A DNA stretch of 64,000 nt from Shouchella hunanensis (GTDB lineage: Bacteria > Bacillota > Bacilli > Bacillales > Bacillaceae_D), in the NCBI RefSeq assembly GCF_028735875.1, contig NZ_CP117834.1, positions 248,001 to 312,000 on the forward strand. The letters run 5' to 3'. Of the stretch, positions 1 through 8,679 are shown in pieces. The position numbers and the translations under genes are program-made. Position 1 is the first letter of the stretch, and the number at the start of each line of letters is the position of its first letter. The notes beneath the pieces were generated by a model, which saw only the letters and a list, made by a program, of their open reading frames with translations, had not been told where the DNA came from and ran no database searches.

Positions 1-379
1 CAAGGACTTCTATTCGCTCTTGCAACAGCGGAATATCAATATTTCCTTCATCAATGATCTCTTCAAAAAAATACTTAAGTTGTTTACTTCCGTAAAGAGT
101 TGATGCAATTTCTGTAAGTTCACTTGCAGAAAGAACCCCTCCAATCGCCGCTCGCTTTACGTGTGCTTTTATATCGCTAATTCCACCTAATGGAACATGG
201 CCTTTTAGACGAATAATATCACTTATTTCAGCAGTTTCATTTTGTACTAATTGAACGTCATCTAAATCGATTAAAGGCTTCAATGCTTGTACACGTTGCT
301 TTCCTAAGCTTGATGCCACAAAACCAATCAGCTGCGCTTTCATTTTATCGTATTCTAACACTCGGAGTACGTGCTCCAT
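1..379 (-). CDS. mutS2: Endonuclease MutS2, N-terminal part (cut by window edge)
   Basis: The first 126 residues of MutS2, the MutS-like ATPase that acts on branched DNA and collided ribosomes rather than in classical mismatch repair. The opening residues contain the family signature VLEYDKMKAQL near residue 5, followed by the helical core region. The ATPase and C-terminal Smr nuclease domains lie outside the window. The ATG shares one base with the polX stop codon (TAATG), so it is translationally coupled to polX and follows the usual zapA-cvpA-polX-mutS2 order of Bacillus. Confidence 0.9.
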   Translation of the reverse strand, partial: MEHVLRVLEYDKMKAQLIGFVASSLGKQRVQALKPLIDLDDVQLVQNETAEISDIIRLKGHVPLGGISDIKAHVKRAAIGGVLSASELTEIASTLYGSKQLKYFFEEIIDEGNIDIPLLQERIEVL

Positions 380-2109
380 TAGTAAAGCCTCCTGTCCTGC
401 TTGTTCGTATTTAACCATGCAGTCAATTTTTCCGTTGACCACGTATTAATAATTGTATCATGCGGTACCTTCGCTTTCGTTGCTTGTCCATAACCATAAA
501 CAACATCTTCTAACATGTCTATTCGATGAGCATCTGAATTGATTGCAAGAGGTGCACCTACTTCAACCGCCCGCTTTAGCCACATTAATTCTAAATCAAG
601 ACGATTTGGATTTGCATTCAGTTCTAATACAGTCCCTGTTTCTTTTGACCATTGAATAAGCTGTTCCACATCTACTTGATAACCTGCACGCTTTCCAATT
701 AAACGTCCGGTGGGATGAGCAATCATGTCGACATGAGGATTAAACATCGCTTGCTTCATCCGTTTCATCATATCTGCTTTACTCTGTGAAAAAGAAGAGT
801 GAATGGATGCAATGACAAAATCAATTGATGCTAGCACGTCATCTTCATAGTCTAGGCTACCGTTTGGTAATATGTCCATTTCAATTCCAGTAAAAATCGA
901 AAAATCCGTATGTCGCTCATTCCAATCCCGAATCGCTTGATGCTGTGCTTTTAACCGTTCGACAGTAAGTCCATTTGCAACTTTTAGATAGTGTGAGTGA
1001 TCGGTAATGGCAATATGGTGATAACCTTTTTCTTTAGCGGCTTCGGCCATTTCTTCAAATGATTGGGCACCATCACTCCATGTCGTATGCATGTGTAAGT
1101 CTGACATCACTTTATAGGGCACAAACTGTTGTCCAATTGGATGTGCATCAATCTCTGTGCCATCTTCTCGTGCTTCCGGGGGAATAAAGGCAGTATGAAA
1201 GTGGTGAAAAAAATCAGTCTCATTAGGAAATGTGAGAATTTCGCCGGTTTCTAGTACCTCTACGCCGTACTCATTTATTTTTTCACCTTGTTGTTTTGCT
1301 AGCTGCCTCATACGGACATTATGGTCTTTGGAGCCAGTAAAGTGGTGTAAAGCGGTGGCGAACGCTTCATCCGCCACAATTCGAAAATCAACAGACACAG
1401 AATGAGGGTTTCCTTTTATGTTCAAAGAAACTTTCGTATCCCCTTTTGAAATAATATCGGTTCGATCCTGTAAATCAAGAAGGCGTTGTTTCACAACGGC
1501 AGGTTGATCGGTAGCAATGATGTAATCTAAGTCTTTTACAGTTTCGTTTAACCGTCTTAAGCTCCCAGCTCTCGAAAACCGAATGACTTCTGCCCATTCG
1601 TTTAACTGACTTTCCACCTTTTTAGCTATAGGCAGGACAGTCGCTAGTGGGAGTCTGTCAGGACGTTCACTCCACGACTCAATCGCTTGAATCATTTTCT
1701 CTTCAGACTTGGCTCCAAACCCTTCAAGTGCTTGAATCGTGTTCAATTTGGCTGCTTCAAGCAATCCTTCTTTACTCTCTATCCCTAGCTCTCGATACAA
1801 TCGCCCTACTTTTTTGCCACCTAAACCTGGAATTTGGATAAGTTCCATTAAGCTGGCAGGTAAGCTTTCTTGTAATTCACTTAATACGGTTGACTGTCCT
1901 GTCTCCTTTAACTCTAGTATGACTTCTGAAGTAGCTTTCCCAATTCCAGCAAGTTGCTGTGGTCGATCAATCTCTTGCAAGGACCGTTCATCCTTCTCCA
2001 ATGCTTGTGCCGCTTTTCGATAAGCTGAAATTTTAAAGGTGTTTTCTCCTTTGATTTCTAAATAACGTGCAATTTCCTCAAGGGTTTGAATCACTTGTTT
2101 TTTATCCAA
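379..2109 (-). CDS. polX: DNA polymerase/3'-5' exonuclease PolX
   Basis: A family X DNA polymerase joined to a PHP exonuclease domain, used in gap-filling base excision repair. The N-terminal part has helix-hairpin-helix segments (IPGLGGKKVGRLY around residue 93) and the polymerase X motif GSLRR followed by the catalytic pair DLD near residues 181-194. The PHP domain starts near residue 337 with DLHMHTTWSD and continues with ITDHSHY, so its metal-binding histidines are intact. Length, 576 residues, is close to the B. subtilis protein (about 570). Translation begins at TTG, nine bases after AAAGGAG. A terminator hairpin lies just upstream, after cvpA, so some transcripts stop before this gene. 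Confidence 0.95.
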   Translation of the reverse strand: MDKKQVIQTLEEIARYLEIKGENTFKISAYRKAAQALEKDERSLQEIDRPQQLAGIGKATSEVILELKETGQSTVLSELQESLPASLMELIQIPGLGGKKVGRLYRELGIESKEGLLEAAKLNTIQALEGFGAKSEEKMIQAIESWSERPDRLPLATVLPIAKKVESQLNEWAEVIRFSRAGSLRRLNETVKDLDYIIATDQPAVVKQRLLDLQDRTDIISKGDTKVSLNIKGNPHSVSVDFRIVADEAFATALHHFTGSKDHNVRMRQLAKQQGEKINEYGVEVLETGEILTFPNETDFFHHFHTAFIPPEAREDGTEIDAHPIGQQFVPYKVMSDLHMHTTWSDGAQSFEEMAEAAKEKGYHHIAITDHSHYLKVANGLTVERLKAQHQAIRDWNERHTDFSIFTGIEMDILPNGSLDYEDDVLASIDFVIASIHSSFSQSKADMMKRMKQAMFNPHVDMIAHPTGRLIGKRAGYQVDVEQLIQWSKETGTVLELNANPNRLDLELMWLKRAVEVGAPLAINSDAHRIDMLEDVVYGYGQATKAKVPHDTIINTWSTEKLTAWLNTNKQDRRLY

Positions 2110-2127
2110 CTTCTAACACTCCTTTAC

Positions 2128-2152
2128 AAAAAAAAGCTCGCTATGCGCGAGC
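2128..2152 (-). terminator. Rho-independent terminator after cvpA
   Basis: On the minus strand a perfect 6-bp stem GCTCGC/GCGAGC with a short loop is followed by eight T. It separates zapA-cvpA from polX-mutS2 and implies attenuation or read-through between the pairs. Confidence 0.85.
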
Positions 2153-2157
2153 AATCA

Positions 2158-2697
2158 TTAAAATGAAGGTCTTACCCATAATTCACTTAACCAGTCTGAT
2201 AAATAAGGTGTATGATTAATCATTAAATCTGCGACAACCGATGATTGAAGCGCCCCTTGTATGCTTCCTACTGGAATAACTGTTGCAACAAATAAGAGAA
2301 CAAATAGTAATAGATAAATTTCTAAAAACCCTAATATGCCGCCTAAAAGACTGTTTACCGTTTTTAATATAGGCAAATGAGAAACAAAATCTAACATCGA
2401 TCCGATAATATGCAAAATGATTTTTGTCACAAAAAAGAGAATCGCAAACGCGATGGCAGAATAATACACACTTTCCGCATCGAACGATTGGATAATCATT
2501 CCGATGGCTCCATCCCCTGAAAAGTCCGGATATGGAATGTATAGTCGTATCGTATTTGCTAATGGCTCATAATAACGCCAAGCAATAAAAATTGCTACAA
2601 AAAAGCTTACTAAGTGTATGAGTTGCAAAATAAACCCTCGGCGCCTTCCAATAAAGAAGCCGAAGAGCAATAATACAAGGATAATTAAACTGAGCAT
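2158..2697 (-). CDS. cvpA: CvpA family membrane protein
   Basis: A 179-residue integral membrane protein of the CvpA (colicin V production) family, YshB in B. subtilis. Four hydrophobic segments are visible, at about residues 1-22, 25-43, 75-100 and 110-140. The family's molecular role is not settled. The start is taken at the ATG giving MLSLII because GGAG lies seven bases upstream; the longer frame would start inside zapA. It overlaps the ribosome site with the end of zapA by a few bases and is followed by a terminator. Confidence 0.85.
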   Translation of the reverse strand: MLSLIILVLLLFGFFIGRRRGFILQLIHLVSFFVAIFIAWRYYEPLANTIRLYIPYPDFSGDGAIGMIIQSFDAESVYYSAIAFAILFFVTKIILHIIGSMLDFVSHLPILKTVNSLLGGILGFLEIYLLLFVLLFVATVIPVGSIQGALQSSVVADLMINHTPYLSDWLSELWVRPSF

Positions 2698-2698
2698 C

Positions 2699-2935
2699 TT
2701 ACTCTCCTTCAATGTCCCGTTTTAATTTTAAATAGTCATCCGCAATATTTAATGCAGTGAGTACGGACAATTTCGTTGTATCTAAATATGGATTTCTTTT
2801 TTTTAATTCGTCCATTTTATCGTCTATATATTTGGCAACCGTTTTGACATGGGCAGCTTGTTCTTCACTTACCACATTGTACGTTTGACCTTGAATACGG
2901 ACTGTCGTCCTCGTTTTATTATCATCATTTTCCAC
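2699..2935 (-). CDS. zapA: Cell division protein ZapA
   Basis: A 78-residue FtsZ-associated protein that bundles and stabilises the Z ring at midcell. The N-terminal part TTVRIQGQTYNVVS forms the typical ZapA beta head and the rest, with VAKYIDDKMDEL, the coiled-coil tail. Start codon is GTG with GGAGG upstream. It heads a zapA-cvpA-polX-mutS2 cluster. In B. subtilis and relatives rnhC sits immediately upstream; here there is no such gene. Confidence 0.9.
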   Translation of the reverse strand: MENDDNKTRTTVRIQGQTYNVVSEEQAAHVKTVAKYIDDKMDELKKRNPYLDTTKLSVLTALNIADDYLKLKRDIEGE

Positions 2936-2980
2936 GAGAGAACCTCCATACCGTTAAGGCATTAGTTGAAACTAATCTTC

Positions 2981-3009
2981 ATCATACCATGTCAGACTTA
3001 AATTGGAAA
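2981..3009 (-). promoter_or_regulatory. Candidate extended -10 promoter for zapA-cvpA
   Basis: Reading the minus strand, TTTCCA, 17 bases, then TATGAT, preceded by TGG, which is the extended -10 form. It lies about 45 bases before the zapA GTG. A small ATTAGT-TGAA-ACTAAT hairpin follows in the leader (2961-2976). This would uncouple zapA from pheST. Confidence 0.55.
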
Positions 3010-3232
3010 CTGCTAAATAGCTGAAACCCAAAGCTGGCGCAGTTTTTCCATTCTTTCACATAAATCCTCCTTGCCACGAATGCGCCGTTGCTTTGGCCAT
3101 AACCGGAAAGCCTTTGGCGCAAGCACAGCGTGATACTATTTGCGAAACCTAAAAAAAGAGCTCTTCCATCCATCACTTTAAGTGACTTATTGGAAAAACT
3201 CCTTCCATAATTTAAACTAGCAAACGTTTTTT
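3010..3232. other. Gene-free block where rnhC is expected
   Basis: No convincing gene is seen between pheT and zapA. A 64-codon minus-strand frame (2982-3176) has no good ribosome site and no recognised family. A short stretch around 3040-3085 translates, across a possible frameshift, to residues resembling the ARY.FVKEMEKL segment of RNase HIII, so decay of rnhC is possible, but the match is short and could be chance. The block could instead be an interspersed repeat. Confidence 0.4.
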
Positions 3233-5659
3233 TTATGAACGTAATGTCGCTTGGTACGTATCTGTTAAAGCTTGTAACACTTGCTCATGCTGCTCTTGCA
3301 CCTCTTCATCTGTTAACGTTCGTTCATTATGGCGATACGTTAACGAGAAAGCAACTGACTTTTTACCGTCCTCTAAGTGATCACCTTCATATAAATCAAA
3401 CAGACTCACTTGTTTAAGTAAGCTACCGCCTGCTGCTTGAATCACTGTTGTTAAGTCGGCAACAGGAATGTGCTGATCCACGACAAGAGCAATATCTCGT
3501 CCAATCGATGGGAATTTCGGTACACCTTGGTACAGAACCATCTGATTAGCTTGGGTGAAAATCGACTCTATTGTCAATTCAAACACATAAGACTCATCAA
3601 GGTTCCACTCATCCTGTAACGCTGGATGAACTTGACCAATTATTCCAATCGGTTCACCTTTTAACAAAACGGTTGCGGTACGACCAGGATGAAAATCAGC
3701 TTGTTCTACTTGCTTGAAACTCACGATGTCTGTTAAACCGAGTGAAGCAAATAGTTGCTCAACCATGCCTTTTAACAAGAAGAAATCACTTTGCTTCTTC
3801 TCGCCTTGCCACATATGGTTTAAGTAAGTGCCGCTAATAAAACCAGCGACACGCTCTTCTTCTCTAGGTAATGTCGTTAATGTTTCTTCCGTTGTTAAGA
3901 AAACGGACCCTAGTTCATAAATAAAAAGGTCTTGATTACGGTGGTTACGGTTATGAGCAGCGATATCATATAAATGTGGCAGCAAGCTCGTACGCATCAC
4001 ACTTCGTTCTTCACTCATCGGCTTGTCAATGCGTATTGGCTGGTAGACATCGTCAACGAAACGTGCTGCTTTGGCAGGACTTGTTAAAGAGTAGCTTATG
4101 ACATCTGCCAACCCAGAAGCGCTAAGAACACTGCGAATTTGAGTGCGAATGAGCTGTTTCGGCGATCGTTTTCCTTGAGTGGTTGTGCCGATTGGTAACG
4201 TAGAAGGAATGTTATCATATCCGTGTATACGTGCGACTTCTTCATAAAGGTCTTGTTTAATCACAAGGTCTTTTCGACGCTCAGGGATGGTGACAACGAG
4301 ATCATGATCTACTTTTTCGCACGGAAGCTGGAGACGCCCCATGATGCTAGCCACTTCAGATATGGATAAAGTCGTTCCTAAACGATGGTTCATTTGATCC
4401 AAGTTAAGAGAAATCGTTGTTTCTTTTTTCACACGATGATCGACAGTTACATCGCCACTTAATACTTGACCACCAGCTAAGTCTTGAATTAAGTAAGCTG
4501 CTCTCCTCGCCGCTTCTCCAATTCTGCTCTCATTCACACCTTTTTCAAATCGAGCACTTGAATCGCTTCTCAGATTGTTTCGTTTAGATGACTTTCGAAC
4601 AAGTCCAGGTGCAAACGATGCCGCTTCAAGAACAATCGTTGTGGTTGAATCTGTAACTTCGGAATCCAATCCGCCCATTACCCCTGCTAAAGCAACAGGC
4701 TCTTTTCCATTCGTAATAACGAGTTGCTCTTGGCTTAACGTCCGTTCAATCCCATCTAATGTAGTGAATGATTCATCGCTGTACGCGCGTCGAACGTGAA
4801 TTTTTCCTGTTCCAAGGGCATGATAGTCAAACGCATGTAACGGCTGACCATATTCAAGCAACACATAGTTCGTCACGTCTACCACATTGCTTATCGGGCG
4901 TATTCCCGCTGCCATTAGGCGATTTTGTAACCAAGCTGGTGAAGGTCCAACTTGAACATTTTTTATTACTAGTGCTTGGTAAAATGGTGTTTCTTCAGCA
5001 TGATCAACTTGTACGCTAATATAATCTTCAGCCGCTTCTTTAATTTCTCTTACTTTTGCTTTTGGCAACTTAACTGGACGATCATATAGAGCCGCTAACT
5101 CATAGGCTACACCAATCATATGCATACAATCTGATCGATTCGCAGTTAAGTCTAGTTCAAGAACTCGATCATTTAATGCCATTATCGCAAGCACATCATC
5201 TCCAGGGTCTACTTCTGCACCCTCGGGAAAAACATAAATTCCTTCTGCATAGCGCTTAGGAACAAGCTTTCCTTCAATGCCAAGCTCTTGTAAAGAGCAA
5301 ATCATCCCTTGAGAAAGTTGGCCTCTTAATTTTGCCTTTTTAATCTTCACATTACCGGGTAATCGCGCTCCAACCTTAGCAACAGCCACATATTGACCAG
5401 CGTCAACATTCGGTGCACCGCAAACAATTTGAACTGGTTCCTCTTCCCCAATGTCTACTTGGCAGACATTTAATTTATCTGCGTCTGGATGTTGCTCAAT
5501 TGCTTTTACATAACCGACCACAATGTTGGTTGCGCCGTTGTTTCGATTATGAATAAAATCAATTTCGATTCCACTTCGCGTCATCTTCTCCGCAATTTCT
5601 TCTGGCGTAATATCATCTATTTCAATGTAGTGTTGTAACCATTCGTATGAAACTAACAT
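3233..5659 (-). CDS. pheT: Phenylalanine-tRNA ligase beta subunit
   Basis: The large subunit of the alpha2-beta2 phenylalanyl-tRNA synthetase, which supports tRNA binding and editing. Domains in order are an N-terminal OB-fold tRNA-binding domain (about residues 40-155, with VVGYVKAIEQHPDADKLNVC), the B3/B4 editing domain, the B5 domain (about 405-480) and a C-terminal FDX-ACB anticodon-binding domain (about 710-808, with PSIGRDIALVVD). The length of 808 residues is normal (B. subtilis 804). It begins 17 bases after pheS and is co-transcribed with it under the T-box leader. Confidence 0.97.
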   Translation of the reverse strand: MLVSYEWLQHYIEIDDITPEEIAEKMTRSGIEIDFIHNRNNGATNIVVGYVKAIEQHPDADKLNVCQVDIGEEEPVQIVCGAPNVDAGQYVAVAKVGARLPGNVKIKKAKLRGQLSQGMICSLQELGIEGKLVPKRYAEGIYVFPEGAEVDPGDDVLAIMALNDRVLELDLTANRSDCMHMIGVAYELAALYDRPVKLPKAKVREIKEAAEDYISVQVDHAEETPFYQALVIKNVQVGPSPAWLQNRLMAAGIRPISNVVDVTNYVLLEYGQPLHAFDYHALGTGKIHVRRAYSDESFTTLDGIERTLSQEQLVITNGKEPVALAGVMGGLDSEVTDSTTTIVLEAASFAPGLVRKSSKRNNLRSDSSARFEKGVNESRIGEAARRAAYLIQDLAGGQVLSGDVTVDHRVKKETTISLNLDQMNHRLGTTLSISEVASIMGRLQLPCEKVDHDLVVTIPERRKDLVIKQDLYEEVARIHGYDNIPSTLPIGTTTQGKRSPKQLIRTQIRSVLSASGLADVISYSLTSPAKAARFVDDVYQPIRIDKPMSEERSVMRTSLLPHLYDIAAHNRNHRNQDLFIYELGSVFLTTEETLTTLPREEERVAGFISGTYLNHMWQGEKKQSDFFLLKGMVEQLFASLGLTDIVSFKQVEQADFHPGRTATVLLKGEPIGIIGQVHPALQDEWNLDESYVFELTIESIFTQANQMVLYQGVPKFPSIGRDIALVVDQHIPVADLTTVIQAAGGSLLKQVSLFDLYEGDHLEDGKKSVAFSLTYRHNERTLTDEEVQEQHEQVLQALTDTYQATLRS

Positions 5660-5675
5660 TTATTTTTTATCCCCC

Positions 5676-6710
5676 TCACTTTGTATGAAACTGCTGTAGA
5701 AACCGGTTATCATTTGTATAAAACTGGCGAATATCATCAACGTCATACTTTAACATCGCTAGTCGCTCAACACCCATTCCAAAAGCAAATCCACTGTATT
5801 CATTTGGATCAAATCCACTCATTTCGAGTACACGGGGATGAACCATGCCTGCGCCTAATACTTCAATCCAGCCAGATTGCTTACACACTCGACAGCCTTG
5901 TCCTTTACAAATCCCACATGACACGTCAATTTCTACTGATGGTTCTGTAAAAGGAAAGAAGCTTGGACGTAAACGAATTTCGCGATCTTGTCCAAAAAAC
6001 TGTTTAGCAAAGAGTTCAAGTACACCTTTTAAATCACTCATACGAACGTCTTTGTCTACATAAAGCCCTTCTGCTTGCATAAATTGATGAGAATGAGTCG
6101 CATCATCATCATCACGTCTAAATACTTTTCCTGGAGCGACTACTTTAACTGGCCCTTTCCCTTTATGAGCTTCCATTGTTCGTGCTTGAACTGGCGATGT
6201 CTGCGTTCGAAGCAATGTGTCCTCTGTTATATAGAAAGAGTCTTGCATATCACGAGCAGGGTGATCTTTCGGTAAGTTTAAGGCTTCAAAATTGTAATAG
6301 TCTGTTTCAATTTCAGGACCTTCCCCAACTGAAAAGCCCATTCCTAAAAAGATTTCTTCAATTTCACGAACGACTTGATTTAGTGGGTGGGTTGTTCCTT
6401 GTGTCGGTTTACGTCCAGGTAGCGTGACGTCAATCGTTTCTGCCTTTAATTTCTGATCAAGAGCAGAAGCGGCCATCTTCTCCATTTTTTCGTCAATTGC
6501 TGCTTTAATCTCATCACGAACGACATTAGCCAATGCGCCAATAACCGGTCGCTCTTCAGTAGATAACTTCCCCATCCCACGTAATACTTCCGTGATCGGA
6601 CCTTTTTTCCCTAAATAGGCGACGCGTACGTCTTGTAATTCTTTCTCTGATTGAGCTGCTGTCACTTTAGCTAACGCTTCTTGTTTTAATCCTTCTAATT
6701 GTTCTCGCAT
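5676..6710 (-). CDS. pheS: Phenylalanine-tRNA ligase alpha subunit
   Basis: The catalytic subunit, charging tRNA-Phe with phenylalanine. The class II synthetase motif 2 ([16 protein letters not shown]) and motif 3 ([13 protein letters not shown]) are present, and a Gram-positive-type cysteine cluster [12 protein letters not shown] lies near residue 283. The start is placed at the ATG giving [11 protein letters not shown], with GGGAGG about ten bases upstream and 344 residues, the exact length in B. subtilis. A longer frame runs back to 6791 but only through the T-box terminator, so it is not coding. Confidence 0.97.
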   Translation of the reverse strand: MREQLEGLKQEALAKVTAAQSEKELQDVRVAYLGKKGPITEVLRGMGKLSTEERPVIGALANVVRDEIKAAIDEKMEKMAASALDQKLKAETIDVTLPGRKPTQGTTHPLNQVVREIEEIFLGMGFSVGEGPEIETDYYNFEALNLPKDHPARDMQDSFYITEDTLLRTQTSPVQARTMEAHKGKGPVKVVAPGKVFRRDDDDATHSHQFMQAEGLYVDKDVRMSDLKGVLELFAKQFFGQDREIRLRPSFFPFTEPSVEIDVSCGICKGQGCRVCKQSGWIEVLGAGMVHPRVLEMSGFDPNEYSGFAFGMGVERLAMLKYDVDDIRQFYTNDNRFLQQFHTK

Positions 6711-6725
6711 CTTATAGCCTCCCTT

Positions 6726-6989
6726 AGCATTCAAGAAAACAACAAAAAGAGCCTCCATCCCCTGGAAAGGGACGAAAGCTCGCGGTACCACCCTTAGTTC
6801 ACATACGTAAAAACGTTGACTTCATTCACTATAACGGCTCTTAACCGGTATCCTCTTTTAAGAGGACAGCTCCAGAGTGAATTCAGTCCTGCCGTTCCTT
6901 AAAGTTGCTTCCAGTCTAGACAACTTCTCCCTATAAGGTGGTCATGAACGTACTACTCTCTATCATTGCTTTTTTCGTTATTTTATTGT
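6726..6989 (-). promoter_or_regulatory. T-box leader (tRNA-Phe) of pheST
   Basis: The minus strand carries the conserved T-box GGGTGGTACCGCG (6781-6793), an upstream specifier region in which GAATTCAC offers the phenylalanine codon TTC, and a terminator: stem GAGC..CGTCCC/GGGATGG..GCTC followed by TTTTT at about 6746-6780. Uncharged tRNA-Phe is expected to pair with the specifier and the T-box bulge and favour antitermination. Confidence 0.92.
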
Positions 6990-6994
6990 CTTCT

Positions 6995-7023
6995 ATTATA
7001 ATCAACTTGCCCTTAATGTGCAA
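6995..7023 (-). promoter_or_regulatory. Sigma-A promoter of pheST
   Basis: TTGCAC, a 17-base spacer and a perfect TATAAT on the minus strand. It lies at the very end of the methyltransferase gene upstream and immediately before the T-box leader. Confidence 0.85.
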
Positions 7024-7025
7024 GG

Positions 7026-7769
7026 CTACCCTTGTAAAGAAAAAAGCAAAATGCCAGTTGCTATTCCTACATTAAGCGACTCCGAACGCTGACTGATTGG
7101 AATATAGACATTTTCGGTTGCTTGAGAAAGTAAAGAGGGCTGTACACCTTCTCCTTCATTCCCTACGAGTAGTGCAAAGGAAGGGTAGGTTTGATCTCGC
7201 TTAAGAGGAGAAGCGTTTGTTAAAGCTGTACCTATGACGGGTACAGTTTCCTTTTTAAAAGTCTCTATCCATTGATGAAGATCACCTGTGTAAACAGGCA
7301 TGTGAAATAAAGCACCTTGGGTCGAGCGAATGACTTTATCATTATATACATCCACTGTTCCTTTACCTAAGATGACGCCTGACGCATGTAGTGCGAGAGC
7401 CGTCCGTATGATCGTCCCAACGTTTCCTGGATCTTGAACGCTATCAAGCAACACATACGTTCCGGTTAACGACGTCGGTTGTTTCCAAACTTTTTTTTGA
7501 CAAACGGCGATGATACCTGGAGCCGTTTCGGTCATTGATAATTCATCCATAACTGCTTGTGTGACATAGTATACAGAACCAGAGAAAGGTGTCTCATAGT
7601 CGGTACGAGTTGTGATCATCGCCTCGATCGCAACAGATGCTGCAAGTGCCTCATCAACTAGATGATCGCCTTCTATTAGGAATGAGTCAGCCTGCTCTCT
7701 CCCTTTTCTCGTGTGTAACTTTTTCCATGCCTTTACGCGTTCATTTTTCGTTGATTCAATTGTCTTCAA
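7026..7769 (-). CDS. TrmH/SpoU family RNA methyltransferase (YsgA-like)
   Basis: A 247-residue SpoU-class 2'-O-methyltransferase, likely acting on 23S rRNA. The N-terminal substrate-binding part (STKNERVKAWKKLHTRKGRE) is typical of the SpoU_sub_bind domain, and the C-terminal knotted SAM-binding domain shows LDSVQDPGNVGTIIRTA (about residue 107), LLVGNEGEGV and SLNVGIATGILLF. The start is TTG with AGAGAGGG upstream. In B. subtilis the orthologue ysgA also lies between pheS and sspI. Confidence 0.88.
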   Translation of the reverse strand: MKTIESTKNERVKAWKKLHTRKGREQADSFLIEGDHLVDEALAASVAIEAMITTRTDYETPFSGSVYYVTQAVMDELSMTETAPGIIAVCQKKVWKQPTSLTGTYVLLDSVQDPGNVGTIIRTALALHASGVILGKGTVDVYNDKVIRSTQGALFHMPVYTGDLHQWIETFKKETVPVIGTALTNASPLKRDQTYPSFALLVGNEGEGVQPSLLSQATENVYIPISQRSESLNVGIATGILLFSLQG

Positions 7770-7821
7770 CTGTTTACCCTCTCTTTTTTACTGTTCTTCC
7801 TAAAAGAATAGCTTGTTTTAT

Positions 7822-7852
7822 ACATAATTTCTACCCTTTAGAAGCCATACTA
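7822..7852 (+). promoter_or_regulatory. Candidate sigma-G promoter of sspI
   Basis: CATACTA at 7846-7852 matches the sigma-F/sigma-G -10 core. The -35 is weaker: ACATA at 7822-7826, 19 bases upstream. SspI is forespore-expressed in B. subtilis, so the reading fits. Confidence 0.45.
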
Positions 7853-7884
7853 TAGAGGATTCATTTAACCTAGGGGGTAATCGC

Positions 7885-8091
7885 ATGGGATTTAACTTAC
7901 GTGGTGCCATTATGTCTAATATTCAAGGATCAAGCCAAGAGGATGTTGAAGCAACGATTCTAGACGCTATTCAAAGCGGCGAAGAAAAGATGCTTCCTGG
8001 ACTTGGCGTTCTCTTTGAAGTGTACTGGCAGCAAGCAGATGAATCAACAAAAGATCAACTTTGCGCCGATATTAGCAAAGGCTTAAACTAA
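7885..8091 (+). CDS. sspI: Small acid-soluble spore protein I
   Basis: A 68-residue minor spore protein expressed in the forespore. The sequence carries the family features FNLRGAI at the start and the highly conserved AIQSGEEKMLPGLGVLFEV core at about residues 31-49, with a small acidic tail. It begins at an ATG seven bases after AGGGGGT. It is transcribed alone: it diverges from the methyltransferase gene and ends in its own terminator. Gene position is as in B. subtilis. Confidence 0.95.
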   Translation: MGFNLRGAIMSNIQGSSQEDVEATILDAIQSGEEKMLPGLGVLFEVYWQQADESTKDQLCADISKGLN

Positions 8092-8121
8092 AAAAAGCGA
8101 GCGATTCCGCTCGCTTTTTTT
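8091..8121 (+). terminator. Terminator of sspI
   Basis: AAAAAAGCGAGCG-attc-CGCTCGCTTTTTTT, an eight-bp GC-rich stem flanked by A and T runs. Confidence 0.92.
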
Positions 8122-8195
8122 GTATATACCTTTTAAGACTACTTGCCTTTATCCCGCATAGACATAGTACATGTCTATTATTTGAGGTGTAACCT

Positions 8196-8381
8196 TTGCT
8201 AATCCGATGGTTCTTTTCCATAATCGCATTCATCCTACTGTGTTACGGTATATCGTTTATGTTTCAACATCCGATGGAAACATATGGGTTCCGTGGATTT
8301 CGCTTTTTCTTATTTATCTTCCATCTTTGCATCTTCTTATATGGCATTGATTTAATTCGTAATCGTTTAAACGAACCTTAA
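8196..8381 (+). CDS. Small membrane protein, unknown
   Basis: A 61-residue frame with two hydrophobic segments (about residues 3-24 and 35-53), separated by a short basic loop YGFRGFR. It would start at TTG, five bases after GAGGTGTAACC, which is an acceptable ribosome site. No family is recognised. Its 3' end overlaps by four bases the end of the convergent gene that follows. Calling it a gene rests on the ribosome site and the coherent two-helix topology. Confidence 0.5.
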   Translation: MLIRWFFSIIAFILLCYGISFMFQHPMETYGFRGFRFFLFIFHLCIFLYGIDLIRNRLNEP

Positions 8382-8662
8382 TTCATATAAACGACATTAA
8401 TCAGAATAAATAAGACGACGACGCTTAAACCGATTAAAACCCATGGCGCCAATTTCCACTTCCCTTTTTCTCCTTTTCCAAGAGAGGCCAAACTAAAGCC
8501 AACACTAGCAAATAAGACGAGTAGTGCAATGGAACCAAGCGCATTGGTGACCCATGAAGGATAAGTTGTTGCAAAACCCGTTATAAGAAACACCGCAAAT
8601 ACGCTCAGCATAACAGAAGAAATGACTGTTAACACAAAAGACCACTTTCCGTATCGATCCAT
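8378..8662 (-). CDS. Conserved membrane protein, unknown
   Basis: A 94-residue protein with three predicted membrane helices at about residues 8-30, 38-58 and 72-92 and a charged stretch KGEKGKWK before the last helix. It starts at ATG seven bases after AAAGGGG. It lies 17 bases downstream of the M42 peptidase gene on the same strand and is probably co-transcribed. No domain is recognised. Confidence 0.65.
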   Translation of the reverse strand: MDRYGKWSFVLTVISSVMLSVFAVFLITGFATTYPSWVTNALGSIALLVLFASVGFSLASLGKGEKGKWKLAPWVLIGLSVVVLFILINVVYMN

Positions 8663-8679
8663 TTGCTAACCCCTTTTAC

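Noticed and set aside
2982-3176. 64-codon minus-strand frame between zapA and pheT
   Set aside because: No ribosome site, no recognised family, and the zapA promoter overlaps its end. Reported only as part of an unexplained block.
6711-6791. N-terminal extension of pheS by 27 codons
   Set aside because: It would cover the T-box terminator; the internal ATG has a good ribosome site and gives the family's usual length.
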